From the NCBI GenBank assembly GCA_028714255.1, contig JAQTMR010000006.1:62001-126000 (forward strand): 64,000 bases of DNA. Reading direction: 5' to 3'. The notes under the pieces are model-generated. The model made no database searches, was not told where the DNA came from, and saw only the letters and a list, made by a program, of their open reading frames with translations. This DNA comes from Phycisphaerae bacterium (GTDB lineage Bacteria > Planctomycetota > Phycisphaerae > Sedimentisphaerales > Anaerobacaceae). Both the position numbers and the translations under genes were made by a program. This document shows positions 26,481-33,837 of the stretch, piece after piece (the stretch's first letter is position 1; each line of letters opens with the position of its first letter).

Positions 26481-26662
26481 TTTAATTTCCTCCAATTTCC
26501 TATAATATACATAGTATGTTTTAGAGTGATGTTATACCACCATTATTATGATAGCAATGGAAAATTTGGAGCAAAGGGACGCAGTAAAATAGGAACAGGA
26601 GCCGAACTGGAGGACTTACCTATGGCATGCTTCGCACAACAGCAAAAATCGCGCGGCGCTGC

Positions 26663-26694
26663 CCCCGATGAAGTAGCCAAAGCACTTCACGGGG
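26663..26694 (+). repeat. Hairpin element with a compensated stem
   Basis: CCCCG-a-TGAAGT-agccaaagc-ACTTCA-CGGGG, followed by TAAACTCCGGCAG. Compared with copies A and B, three stem positions differ (TGGGAT to TGAAGT) and all three are compensated on the other arm (ATCCCA to ACTTCA), while the 3' tail is nearly unchanged. Confidence 0.75.
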
Positions 26695-26706
26695 TAAACT
26701 CCGGCA

Positions 26707-26792
26707 GAATGAGGAAACAAACAGTAGGTAAAAAAGTATCCGAGCCCCGATGGGATAGCAAACGGCGCATCCCACGGGGTAAACTCTGGCAG
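26707..26792 (+). repeat. 86-bp direct repeat, copy B
   Basis: Matches copy A at 25145-25230 with one difference (AAACAAACAG versus AAACGAACAG). Same orientation. The segment between the two copies is about 1.5 kb and holds the split TM-Nudix gene. Confidence 0.85.
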
Positions 26793-27023
26793 CACAAGCA
26801 GGTTAGTCGATAGTCACTGGTTTTTAGTCGTTGGTTGAAAGTGGATTCCTGCTTACGCAGGAATGACAAAAATACGTTGCCATTCTGGCGACGGCTAAAC
26901 AACCCCCGTCGCAAGCCACGGGGCTAACCAACGGAATACAAAAACATTGACATTTAAGGGGGTTTTGCGTAGAATCCCGGGGTCTTTATGTGTGTTAATG
27001 GCTCACTACTAAGGGAGTTTTAA

Positions 27024-27989
27024 TTGAGAGTTCTATCAGGCATACAGCCAAGCGGCAGGCTTCATATCGGTAATTTCTTCGGCGCAATGCGCCAGCATTT
27101 AAAATTACAGGCCGAACACGACTGCTTCTATTTCATAGCAGATTATCACGCGCTAACCAGTAACCCCAAGCCAGAAGACGTTGCGCAGCATACGCTCGAT
27201 GTTACGATGGATTATCTCGCATTGGGACTGGATACGAAGAAAACCGTATTCTGGCGGCAATCGGATGTGCCGGAGGTTTTGGAATTGGCGTGGCTGCTGT
27301 CGTGCGTAACACCGAAGGGGCTTTTGGAGCGATGCACAAGCTATAAAGACAAGGTGGCACAGGGGCTAAGCGCGAACCACGGGCTGTTCGCGTATCCGGT
27401 TTTGCAGGCGGCGGACATCCTGATTTACAAGAGCGATTTGGTGCCGGTCGGGGCGGACCAGAAGCAGCATATCGAGGTTACACGCGATATCGCGATACGT
27501 TTCAATAATACATACGGCGAAATCTTTACCATACCTAAAGATTATATTCTCGAATCGGTGGCGGTCGTGCCGGGGATTGACGGGCGGAAGATGAGCAAAA
27601 GTTATAATAATACGATAGGGATATTCGAGCCTGAAAAAGCGGCTAAGAAAAAAATTATGAGTATTGTCACGGACTCTACGCCCGTGGAAGAGCCGAAAAA
27701 TCCCAATAAGTGCAATGTCTTTGCGCTTTTGAAGTTAGTCGCTTCGGCAGAGGAGCTGGCGGAGTGGGAAGGCAGGTATCGCAACGGCGGGATGGGGTAC
27801 GGGGAAGTGAAGAAACGGCTGGTAGAATTGATAATGGAATACTTCCAGCCTTACCGGCAGAAAAGAACGGAACTTGAAAATAATGTCGATTACGTCAGAG
27901 AAGTGCTTGCCGACGGAGCTGAGCGGGCGAAGGCGGTAGCGGTAAAGATTCTCGAACAGGCGCGGCAGGCGGCAGGATTGGGGAGATAG
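27024..27989 (+). CDS. trpS: Tryptophanyl-tRNA synthetase
   Basis: A 321-residue class Ic synthetase of normal bacterial length. HIGNFFGAM replaces the HIGH signature, KMSKS is seen in GIDGRKMSKSYNNTIGIF, and SGIQPSGRLHIGNF opens the protein. The start is a TTG with GGGAG about nine bases upstream. It begins a tight trpS - DUF2007 - scpA unit with gaps of 2 and 0 bases. Confidence 0.95.
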   Translation: MRVLSGIQPSGRLHIGNFFGAMRQHLKLQAEHDCFYFIADYHALTSNPKPEDVAQHTLDVTMDYLALGLDTKKTVFWRQSDVPEVLELAWLLSCVTPKGLLERCTSYKDKVAQGLSANHGLFAYPVLQAADILIYKSDLVPVGADQKQHIEVTRDIAIRFNNTYGEIFTIPKDYILESVAVVPGIDGRKMSKSYNNTIGIFEPEKAAKKKIMSIVTDSTPVEEPKNPNKCNVFALLKLVASAEELAEWEGRYRNGGMGYGEVKKRLVELIMEYFQPYRQKRTELENNVDYVREVLADGAERAKAVAVKILEQARQAAGLGR

Positions 27990-27991
27990 AA

Positions 27992-28246
27992 ATGGAAGAC
28001 AAACTCGTTACAATCGCGCAGTTCGAAAACTACATCGAAGCGGAGCTGGCGAAACAGCAGTTGGCGGATTTCGGAATCACCGCGGCTGTCACTGGCGCGA
28101 ACGCGGCGAATACATATTCAGGTTTTTTGTTTGTCGAAGGGCCCGAGCTGCAGGTTTTTGCGAGCAGGGCAAAAGAGGCGATGGATATTCTCGAATCGAG
28201 TAAGGAACAGGTGCAGGTACTCGGAGAGGAAGAAGAGGAACAATAA
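27992..28246 (+). CDS. DUF2007-family small protein
   Basis: An 84-residue protein: LVTIAQFENYIEAELAKQQLADFGITAAVTG followed by a GPELQVFASRAKEAMDIL core. This is the DUF2007 (putative signal-transducing, ferredoxin-like) pattern in which domain swaps of beta-alpha-beta units occur. An acidic GEEEEEQ tail ends it. It sits between trpS and scpA with almost no spacing. Its biochemical function is not established. Confidence 0.75.
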   Translation: MEDKLVTIAQFENYIEAELAKQQLADFGITAAVTGANAANTYSGFLFVEGPELQVFASRAKEAMDILESSKEQVQVLGEEEEEQ

Positions 28247-29215
28247 TTGGCTGACTATCGTGTAAATCTCGATATATTCGCAGGGCCTATGGATTTGCTG
28301 CTGTATCTTGTCCGCAGGGAGGAAGTGGATATTTACGATATTCCGATTTCGGAGATAACCGAGCAGTACATCCGTTATATCGAGATGCTGCAAAGTCTGG
28401 ATATCGATTTGGCGGGCGATTTTTTAGTAATGGCCTCGACGCTGCTGCAGATAAAATCTGCGATGCTGCTTCCGAAGACCGAAGACGAAGCCGGCCTGGG
28501 GGGTGAAGATTTGACCGACCCGCGGGCGGAGCTTATTCGGCAGCTTCTCGAATACAAAAAATTCAAAGACGCAGCAAATTTACTCTGCGCCGCGGCTGAT
28601 GAGACGAACAAACGTTTCGCCCGGCCTGCGGCGATTCTCGAACAGTTGAAGCCCGGCGAAGAGCCGGAAGTTGACCTCGAACAGTTGAGCGTGTGGGATT
28701 TGCTCGAAGCGTTCGGCTCGATTATCGAGGCGACGGGCGGGGTTCGTTTCGATGTAAGTCATATCAAGGACGACACGCCGATAGATTTGTATCAGATAGA
28801 GATTCTGCATCGTTTGCAAACAGAGGGTGCGATGAGTTTCGAGCGGATATTCGAGGGCAGGAAAAAGCGGATAGTAATGATTGGATTATTCCTGGCGATT
28901 CTCGAACTGGTTCGGGAGAAGCTGGTCGGCGCCGAGCAATATGAAGGCACTATAAATTTGCGTCCGTTGACGGAGGAAAACGCCGAGCAGGCAGTGCAAA
29001 AAGCTATTTTCACTCTCGCGGAAGCTGAAGCCGAGGCCAACAACGAACAAGCCGTTGAGGTTGAACAGGATGTTGAGGCAAGCCACGACGTTGAGGCGAA
29101 ACCGGAAAAGCCTCCTATTCCAATCGCGGAATTGCCGGCCAAAGGCCACCGGAAGGCTTCGGAGGCGGAATATGAAAAAGTTGAGTCCGCCAATGAACCA
29201 CAGGCGGAAAATTAA
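28247..29215 (+). CDS. scpA: Segregation and condensation protein A
   Basis: A 322-residue kleisin. The N-terminal region (YRVNLDIFAGPMDLLLYLVRREEVDIYDIPISEITEQYI) is the strongly conserved ScpA SMC-neck-binding part, the middle is acidic, and a winged-helix-like C-terminal part follows (AMSFERIFEGRKKRIVMIGLFLAILELVREKL). The last 60 residues are Glu/Ala/Val-rich and low complexity, an extension not usual in ScpA. It bridges SMC heads in chromosome condensation. The start is a TTG directly after the upstream stop; no scpB is visible here. Confidence 0.9.
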   Translation: MADYRVNLDIFAGPMDLLLYLVRREEVDIYDIPISEITEQYIRYIEMLQSLDIDLAGDFLVMASTLLQIKSAMLLPKTEDEAGLGGEDLTDPRAELIRQLLEYKKFKDAANLLCAAADETNKRFARPAAILEQLKPGEEPEVDLEQLSVWDLLEAFGSIIEATGGVRFDVSHIKDDTPIDLYQIEILHRLQTEGAMSFERIFEGRKKRIVMIGLFLAILELVREKLVGAEQYEGTINLRPLTEENAEQAVQKAIFTLAEAEAEANNEQAVEVEQDVEASHDVEAKPEKPPIPIAELPAKGHRKASEAEYEKVESANEPQAEN

Positions 29216-29359
29216 TCCGGCACAGATGGATTAACATTTGACAGGGTTTAGCTTCGTCATTAGAATGATTTCTGTTCGCTGTTAAGGAATTCAAACGACT
29301 CGCCGCCTTTTTGCTTCGCAAAGCGAAGAAGCGAGGGCAACATCGGAAAGGAAAAGAGA

Positions 29360-29686
29360 ATGGCTGGTAACGTAATTGAACTAACTGATGCCGATTTTGA
29401 CGAGGTTGTTCACAATTCTGATGTTCCGGTGCTGGTCGATTTCTGGGCGCCGTGGTGCGGGCCTTGCAAGATGATGGCTCCAATTCTCGAAGAAGTTGCG
29501 GGCGGTTATGCGGGCAAGGCTAAAATCTGCAAACTTAACACGGATGATGCTCGTGACAGCGCTATGGAATTCGGCATAAGCGCGATACCGACCATTATCT
29601 TATTCAAGGACGGCGAAGTACTGAAGAAATGGGTCGGCCTGACAAGCAAAAAAATTCTTTCCGAGGCAATCGACGAGCTGCTTTGA
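29360..29686 (+). CDS. trxA: Thioredoxin
   Basis: A 108-residue thioredoxin with the active site VDFWAPWCGPCKMMAPILEE and the cis-Pro in GISAIPTIILFKDGE. All core residues (Asp before the strand, Lys) are present. It should be a cytosolic dithiol reductase. GGAAAGG lies about ten bases before the ATG. It stands alone after scpA. Confidence 0.95.
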   Translation: MAGNVIELTDADFDEVVHNSDVPVLVDFWAPWCGPCKMMAPILEEVAGGYAGKAKICKLNTDDARDSAMEFGISAIPTIILFKDGEVLKKWVGLTSKKILSEAIDELL

Positions 29687-29728
29687 CGAATACCGTTAAA
29701 GCAAACCTTCTCTCGTCCGCCGTTAGGA

Positions 29729-30121
29729 TCAATACCAAACCGTAATTATAATATTAGGCTCGGTTTTTTTGCCCTGAATCTCGCCGGTAATCACATTGGT
29801 CAGCTTTATAGAGACACCCGGGTTTTCTTTAAGCCATTTTGCGATTATCTCATCGAGGAACTCAATAGCGCCGGCGTGCAGCTTCGTAAAGAAGGTTTTA
29901 ACGCCTGTGATTCTTTCGGCAGAGGCTGTGTTTCCGGCCGGCTTTTTTATAACCGTTCCTGGCGGGGCCTCAATCTTTGACGCCGGCGCCGGGCTGCCAC
30001 CACTTAAATTCAGCGGCGAATGTGAAACGCCCGCACTATTGGCGCTATTGTTGTCGTCGAAAGGAATGGGGTCATTGAGGTCGTCGCGTGGAGAAGATTT
30101 ATTGACATCGAAATTGTCCAT
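29729..30121 (-). CDS. Hypothetical protein, about 130 aa
   Basis: Not recognised. The start at 30121 follows GAGGG at about eight bases. The N-terminal half is Ser/Pro/Asn-rich and probably disordered. The C-terminal half (TGVKTFFTKLHAGAIEFLDEIIAKWLKENPGVSIKLTNVITGEIQ) is a compact alpha/beta segment with a TEPNIIITVWY end, a conserved-looking pattern in planctomycete hypothetical proteins. It faces the thioredoxin gene and is divergent from rimO. Confidence 0.55.
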   Translation of the reverse strand: MDNFDVNKSSPRDDLNDPIPFDDNNSANSAGVSHSPLNLSGGSPAPASKIEAPPGTVIKKPAGNTASAERITGVKTFFTKLHAGAIEFLDEIIAKWLKENPGVSIKLTNVITGEIQGKKTEPNIIITVWY

Positions 30122-30292
30122 ATGCAATCCCTCAAGTAACAATACTAATCAATAATTCTATTTAATAGTCCCCAGTATACATATACCCGAACTGTATGCA
30201 ACCATATTTATTTTGTGAAACCTCCGATTTCGTGTGGTGCCGGATTAAAACATTAGACCAAGCGGCTGTTTTTTGCTATTTTCATCCGGATT

Positions 30293-31666
30293 ATGAAAAA
30301 GAAGAAAAGCCAAAAATCCGAGCAAAATCGACGGACAGTCGGCTTTTTAGCGCTGGGCTGTCCTAAAAACATCGTTGACAGCGAAAGGATGCTGGCTGAA
30401 ATCGCCAAAGCGGGTTTCCTGATAACCAGTCAGCCTGAGCCGTCGGACGCATGGCAGGCGGATGTCGTCGTCATAAATACCTGCGGATTTATAGCGCCCG
30501 CCAGGGCAGAGGCGCTCGAAGCAATAAAGCACGCGATAGACTGCAAACGCAACGGGACCGTAAAGAAAGTGATTGTCGCAGGATGTCTCTCGGAAATATT
30601 GGGTGCGGAGCTGTTCGGCCAGGCATCTGGAGTCGATGCCATAGTCGGCCTCGGCCAGCGAGATGCAATCGCACGGATAATCGAAAAGACTCTCGGCTGC
30701 GAACAGCCGACCTGTTACCTCGAACAATCGCCGCGGACAATCAACGACGACAGAACAAGATTGCTTATTACGCCTGACCACTGGGCGTATCTGCGAATCA
30801 GCGAGGGCTGTAATCACCGCTGCTCTTTTTGCACGGTACCTGCGATAAGGGGGCCTTTTAGAAGCAAACCCAAAAAACTTATTCTCGATGAAGCTGAGGA
30901 ATTAGTTTCAGCGGGTGCGGTCGAACTGAATATCATAGCACAGGACACAGCCAGCTACGGCCGGGATTTGAAAATGAAAAACGGCCTGGCTGAACTATTA
31001 AAGGAACTCGAAAAAATCGCAGGGCTGGCGTGGATTAGATTGATGTATCTGTACCCGGCGGGGATAACGGAGGAGCTAATTGAAACCATCGTGGAAAGTG
31101 AAAGAATCGTCCACTACTTCGATGTCCCCCTCCAGCATATAAACGACAAAATCTTGAAGGATATGCGCCGGCCCGACACCAGAGAAAGCATCTGCTGCGT
31201 TATTGAAAATCTACGGAGAAAGCTGCCTGATGCTGCACTGCGAACCACTTTTATTGTCGGCTTTCCCGGCGAGACCGACCAGCAATTCGAGGAACTTCTG
31301 GACTTCGTTAAATCGGTCAAGTTCGATGCGCTCGGCGGCTTTAAGTACTATCCCGAATCCGGTACGAGTGCCGCGGAGATGCCCGGCCAGGTCCCGGATA
31401 AGATAAAACAACATCGGCTGGAAGAGCTGATGCTGACCCAGCAGGAAATCGCCTTTGCGAAGAACACAGGCCGAGTAGGCAGCGAACTTAGCTGCCTGGT
31501 CGATTCGGCTGAAACAAAAGACGCTGGGGCAGGTCGTTTTTACGGCCAAGCTCCTGATATTGACAGCATTTGTTTAATACGAAACTGTTCGGCAAAAGCG
31601 GGGCAATTTATTAACACCAAAGTCATCGATACTAAGGATTACGATTTAATTGTCGAAGAAATTTAG
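30293..31666 (+). CDS. rimO: Ribosomal protein S12 methylthiotransferase RimO
   Basis: A 457-residue radical-SAM methylthiotransferase. N-terminal MTTase domain with LGCPKNIVDSE, NTCGFIAPAR and AGCLSEILG Cys residues for one cluster; the radical-SAM cluster is in ISEGCNHRCSFCTVPAIRGPFRSK; a TRAM-like C-terminus closes it. RimO methylthiolates an Asp of ribosomal protein S12. The choice of RimO over MiaB rests on the RGPFRS-type motif and overall pattern. pgsA follows on the same strand. Confidence 0.9.
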   Translation: MKKKKSQKSEQNRRTVGFLALGCPKNIVDSERMLAEIAKAGFLITSQPEPSDAWQADVVVINTCGFIAPARAEALEAIKHAIDCKRNGTVKKVIVAGCLSEILGAELFGQASGVDAIVGLGQRDAIARIIEKTLGCEQPTCYLEQSPRTINDDRTRLLITPDHWAYLRISEGCNHRCSFCTVPAIRGPFRSKPKKLILDEAEELVSAGAVELNIIAQDTASYGRDLKMKNGLAELLKELEKIAGLAWIRLMYLYPAGITEELIETIVESERIVHYFDVPLQHINDKILKDMRRPDTRESICCVIENLRRKLPDAALRTTFIVGFPGETDQQFEELLDFVKSVKFDALGGFKYYPESGTSAAEMPGQVPDKIKQHRLEELMLTQQEIAFAKNTGRVGSELSCLVDSAETKDAGAGRFYGQAPDIDSICLIRNCSAKAGQFINTKVIDTKDYDLIVEEI

Positions 31667-31704
31667 TATTGTGCTGCGCTGGAAATGAAAGTAAAATTAT
31701 CGGC

Positions 31705-32331
31705 ATGGTTAAACAAATTCCCAATATTCTGACTTTCGGCCGGCTCGTTTTAACCATTGTTTTTCTGGTTATGCTTCTGCTTTCGCCGCGGTTTTACGCC
31801 GATGGTGAACGGCCCTTCCCTGATTTTCTCGACTACGCATTTATAATATTCGTTATCGCCGGTCTTACCGACATTATAGACGGTCCAGTAGCTCGAAAGC
31901 TAAAAGTCACGAGCAAGTTCGGACGAATGATGGACCCTCTTGCCGATAAGGTTCTTGTCTGTGGGGCATTTATTTGTTTTGCGCTAATCGGCGAGCCGAA
32001 ACTTTTCGATTTCAAGCCGACCACAATGGCCGTAATCCAATGGCTGGTAGCAGGGGTCATTATTTCAAGAGAGGTCTATGTCACGACACTGCGTCATATT
32101 GCCGAGGCCCGCGGCATTAACTTCGCCGCTACATTCTCCGGCAAAATCAAGATGTTTTTACAATCCTTTGCCATCGGAATGATGGTAATAAAGATAGCTC
32201 ACGTCCAGACCGCGACGTGGGGATACTGGTTCGCAACCGTAACGCTGGCAATTGTGCTGATAGTTACCGTTATCTCCGGGTTAAGGGCCACTCAAAGAAG
32301 CCCCTGGAGAAAAGCAGTAAGTTCGGGTTAA
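31705..32331 (+). CDS. pgsA: CDP-diacylglycerol-glycerol-3-phosphate 3-phosphatidyltransferase
   Basis: A 208-residue membrane enzyme. The CDP-alcohol phosphatidyltransferase signature D-G-x2-A-R-x8-G-x3-D-x3-D is seen in DIIDGPVARKLKVTSKFGRMMDPLADK. It starts with QIPNILTFGRL typical of PgsA. It makes phosphatidylglycerophosphate. The ATG at 31705 gives the conserved N-terminus; an upstream TTG would add 12 non-conserved residues. A bidirectional terminator follows at 32391. Confidence 0.9.
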   Translation: MVKQIPNILTFGRLVLTIVFLVMLLLSPRFYADGERPFPDFLDYAFIIFVIAGLTDIIDGPVARKLKVTSKFGRMMDPLADKVLVCGAFICFALIGEPKLFDFKPTTMAVIQWLVAGVIISREVYVTTLRHIAEARGINFAATFSGKIKMFLQSFAIGMMVIKIAHVQTATWGYWFATVTLAIVLIVTVISGLRATQRSPWRKAVSSG

Positions 32332-32390
32332 AGACGGTGCATAGCGACGCGTAAGGCCCCGGAGCTCGTTTTATACCATTCAAATAAAAA

Positions 32391-32424
32391 AACCGCTATG
32401 AGTAAATATATCCTCATAGCGGTT
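32391..32424. terminator. Bidirectional rho-independent terminator
   Basis: Stem AACCGCTATGAG/CTCATAGCGGTT around a 10-base loop, flanked by an A-run on the left and TTTTAATA on the right, so it can end transcripts from pgsA (plus) and from the gene at 32449-32754 (minus). Confidence 0.85.
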
Positions 32425-32448
32425 TTAATACTCGTTATTGTCCGGATG

Positions 32449-32754
32449 TTACTCTTGTTCCTGGGTATAGCTTTGCACCGTTATCCAATTCTGACCATCG
32501 TTATCTACAACGGCTCCCTCTACCTCGACATTTTTGTCGGCCATATCTGTGCCGAGTTTGAGTCCCTGTTCGTCCAGTGTTACATTATAAACGACTCCAT
32601 CCTGAGCCGTCAGGGTAACAGCGGTGATTACGCCCTCTGCATTGGTAGTAACGCCGACAAGACCCTGTACCTTAACCGACTCGCCAGCAATTAAAAGTGC
32701 GGCCCCTGCGATTAACACAACCGCAAGCATTACCAAATTCTTCTTTGTAAACAT
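32449..32754 (-). CDS. Small secreted protein, paralogue of 33232-33564
   Basis: 101 residues with a signal peptide (MFTKKNLVMLAVVLIAGAALLIAG). The mature part, VKVQGLVGVTTNAEGVITAVTLTAQDGVVYNVTLDEQG...KNVEVEGAV, is an OB-like beta domain and is clearly related to the product of the gene 480 bases upstream (shared KGFVGVIKDAN.../VQLTTDEGVYEVELDAEG pattern). It should be exported. Function unknown. It ends just before a bidirectional terminator. Confidence 0.75.
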   Translation of the reverse strand: MFTKKNLVMLAVVLIAGAALLIAGESVKVQGLVGVTTNAEGVITAVTLTAQDGVVYNVTLDEQGLKLGTDMADKNVEVEGAVVDNDGQNWITVQSYTQEQE

Positions 32755-33231
32755 GTTTTGCCTCCAAATATATTTCTACAGCCTTGCAGTTTCCTCGGGA
32801 AGAATACACATCTTCCACCATAGAAAACCGCTACATTTTCATAGCATTGGGGAAATACCGTAAGAGATGGTACTTGGGATCACAGGAAGGCACAATCTGT
32901 GCGTGTGTCCCACTTTGTATGAGCCGTGTAGTATATACATAATTTCTTTACGATTCAAGAGAAAAACGGAACTTTTACACAATTTTTCTGTTTTTTGGGT
33001 ATCAGAAAACAATGGCGGATTGGTCATCGATTGTATAAATACCGAGGTTTTAATAGTGAAAAGGCGGTTTTTAAATGCCGCAGGCCAATTGCCCTGCCGT
33101 GAACAGCTTCCCCATCCCTCAAGCAATGGCTGGTCAAAAAAAACCGCCGCAGATGATTCTCTTTGTTAACTGCGGCGGTGTTATACACTGGAATTTTCGG
33201 ACTGCCAAATCCTGCCGAGCCTATTCCGGAT
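32755..33231. other. 477-base gap between two paralogous small genes
   Basis: No gene is supported. It contains a nested hairpin GGGA-t-CACA...GCACA-atc-TGTGC-g-TGTG-TCCC (32876-32911), and a strong terminator at 33143-33179. The rest is AT-rich with no recognisable element. Confidence 0.6.
33143..33179 (-). terminator. Rho-independent terminator for the gene at 33232-33564
   Basis: On the minus strand ACCGCCGCAG...CTGCGGCGGT makes a 10-bp GC-rich stem with a 17-base loop followed by a T8 run (A8 on the plus strand at about 33136-33143). It lies about 50 bases after the stop. Confidence 0.9.
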
Positions 33232-33564
33232 TTATGCCTCCGGCTCTTCCTCGACCGCTTCGAACGTCAGGACTTTCAGCCACATCTGGTTGTCTTCTTC
33301 GTAAACTATACCCTCGACACTGACTTTGGCGCCTTCTATGTTCTCGGCAAGCGCTAAACCTTCCGCATCAAGCTCAACTTCATAGACACCTTCGTCTGTG
33401 GTCAACTGCACTGAAATGATAGCTTCATTGGCATCTTTGATGACGCCGACAAAGCCCTTCAATTCAACAGTTTCGTCCTCTTCGGCGAAGCAGCACGAAA
33501 CCATGAGCGACGCTGCCAGCAGCGTTAAAAACGCAACGCCCATTTTCTGTTTTTTTGTAAACAT
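33232..33564 (-). CDS. Small secreted protein, paralogue of 32449-32754
   Basis: 110 residues. A signal peptide (FLTLLAASLMVSCCFA) is followed by an acidic mature part (VELKGFVGVIKDANEAIISVQLTTDEGVYEVELDAEGLALAENIEG...VSVEGIVYEEDNQMWLKV). The internal order of strands matches the neighbouring paralogue. The Cys pair near the cleavage site could give a lipoprotein (VSCC), but the motif is not a standard lipobox. No function is known. Confidence 0.72.
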   Translation of the reverse strand: MFTKKQKMGVAFLTLLAASLMVSCCFAEEDETVELKGFVGVIKDANEAIISVQLTTDEGVYEVELDAEGLALAENIEGAKVSVEGIVYEEDNQMWLKVLTFEAVEEEPEA

Positions 33565-33837
33565 TCCTATTTACCCCTTTAATATGGTTAATAATCCCAG
33601 TCGTTGAGCTACGCGCTCACAGATGGGGATCATACGCTTCAGTCGGAAGACATAGTCGTTATCGACGAGGCGGAAGTGTAAGCAATAACGGCCCAAAAGT
33701 CAATTGAAAAACAGCGACAGCGGCCGATTTCCAACCACCGATTTTTTACAAGCTGACCCGAATCTATCCCCTTGACACGGTCAAGCCCAGCTTCTATTAT
33801 AAGCATACGGTTTTACTCTTAGAAAGACGTTTAACTT

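Larger units (their letters stand above)
26496..27023. other. Repeat-bearing gap before trpS
   Basis: No gene is supported; the apparent open frame from 26526 translates repeats. It contains the hairpin CCCCG-a-TGAAGT/ACTTCA-CGGGG (26663-26694), direct repeat copy B (26707-26792), a GTGGATTCCTGCTTACGCAGGAATGAC hairpin (about 26840-26866), and a CCCCGT-N8-ACGGGG hairpin (26904-26923). The trpS promoter presumably lies in the last 90 bases. Confidence 0.65.

Noticed and set aside
26526-26813. 95-codon open frame across the direct-repeat region
   Set aside because: It translates the hairpin repeats (PDEVAKALHG, EPRWDSKRRIPRG) and has no SD or recognisable domain; it is a frame over a repeat.
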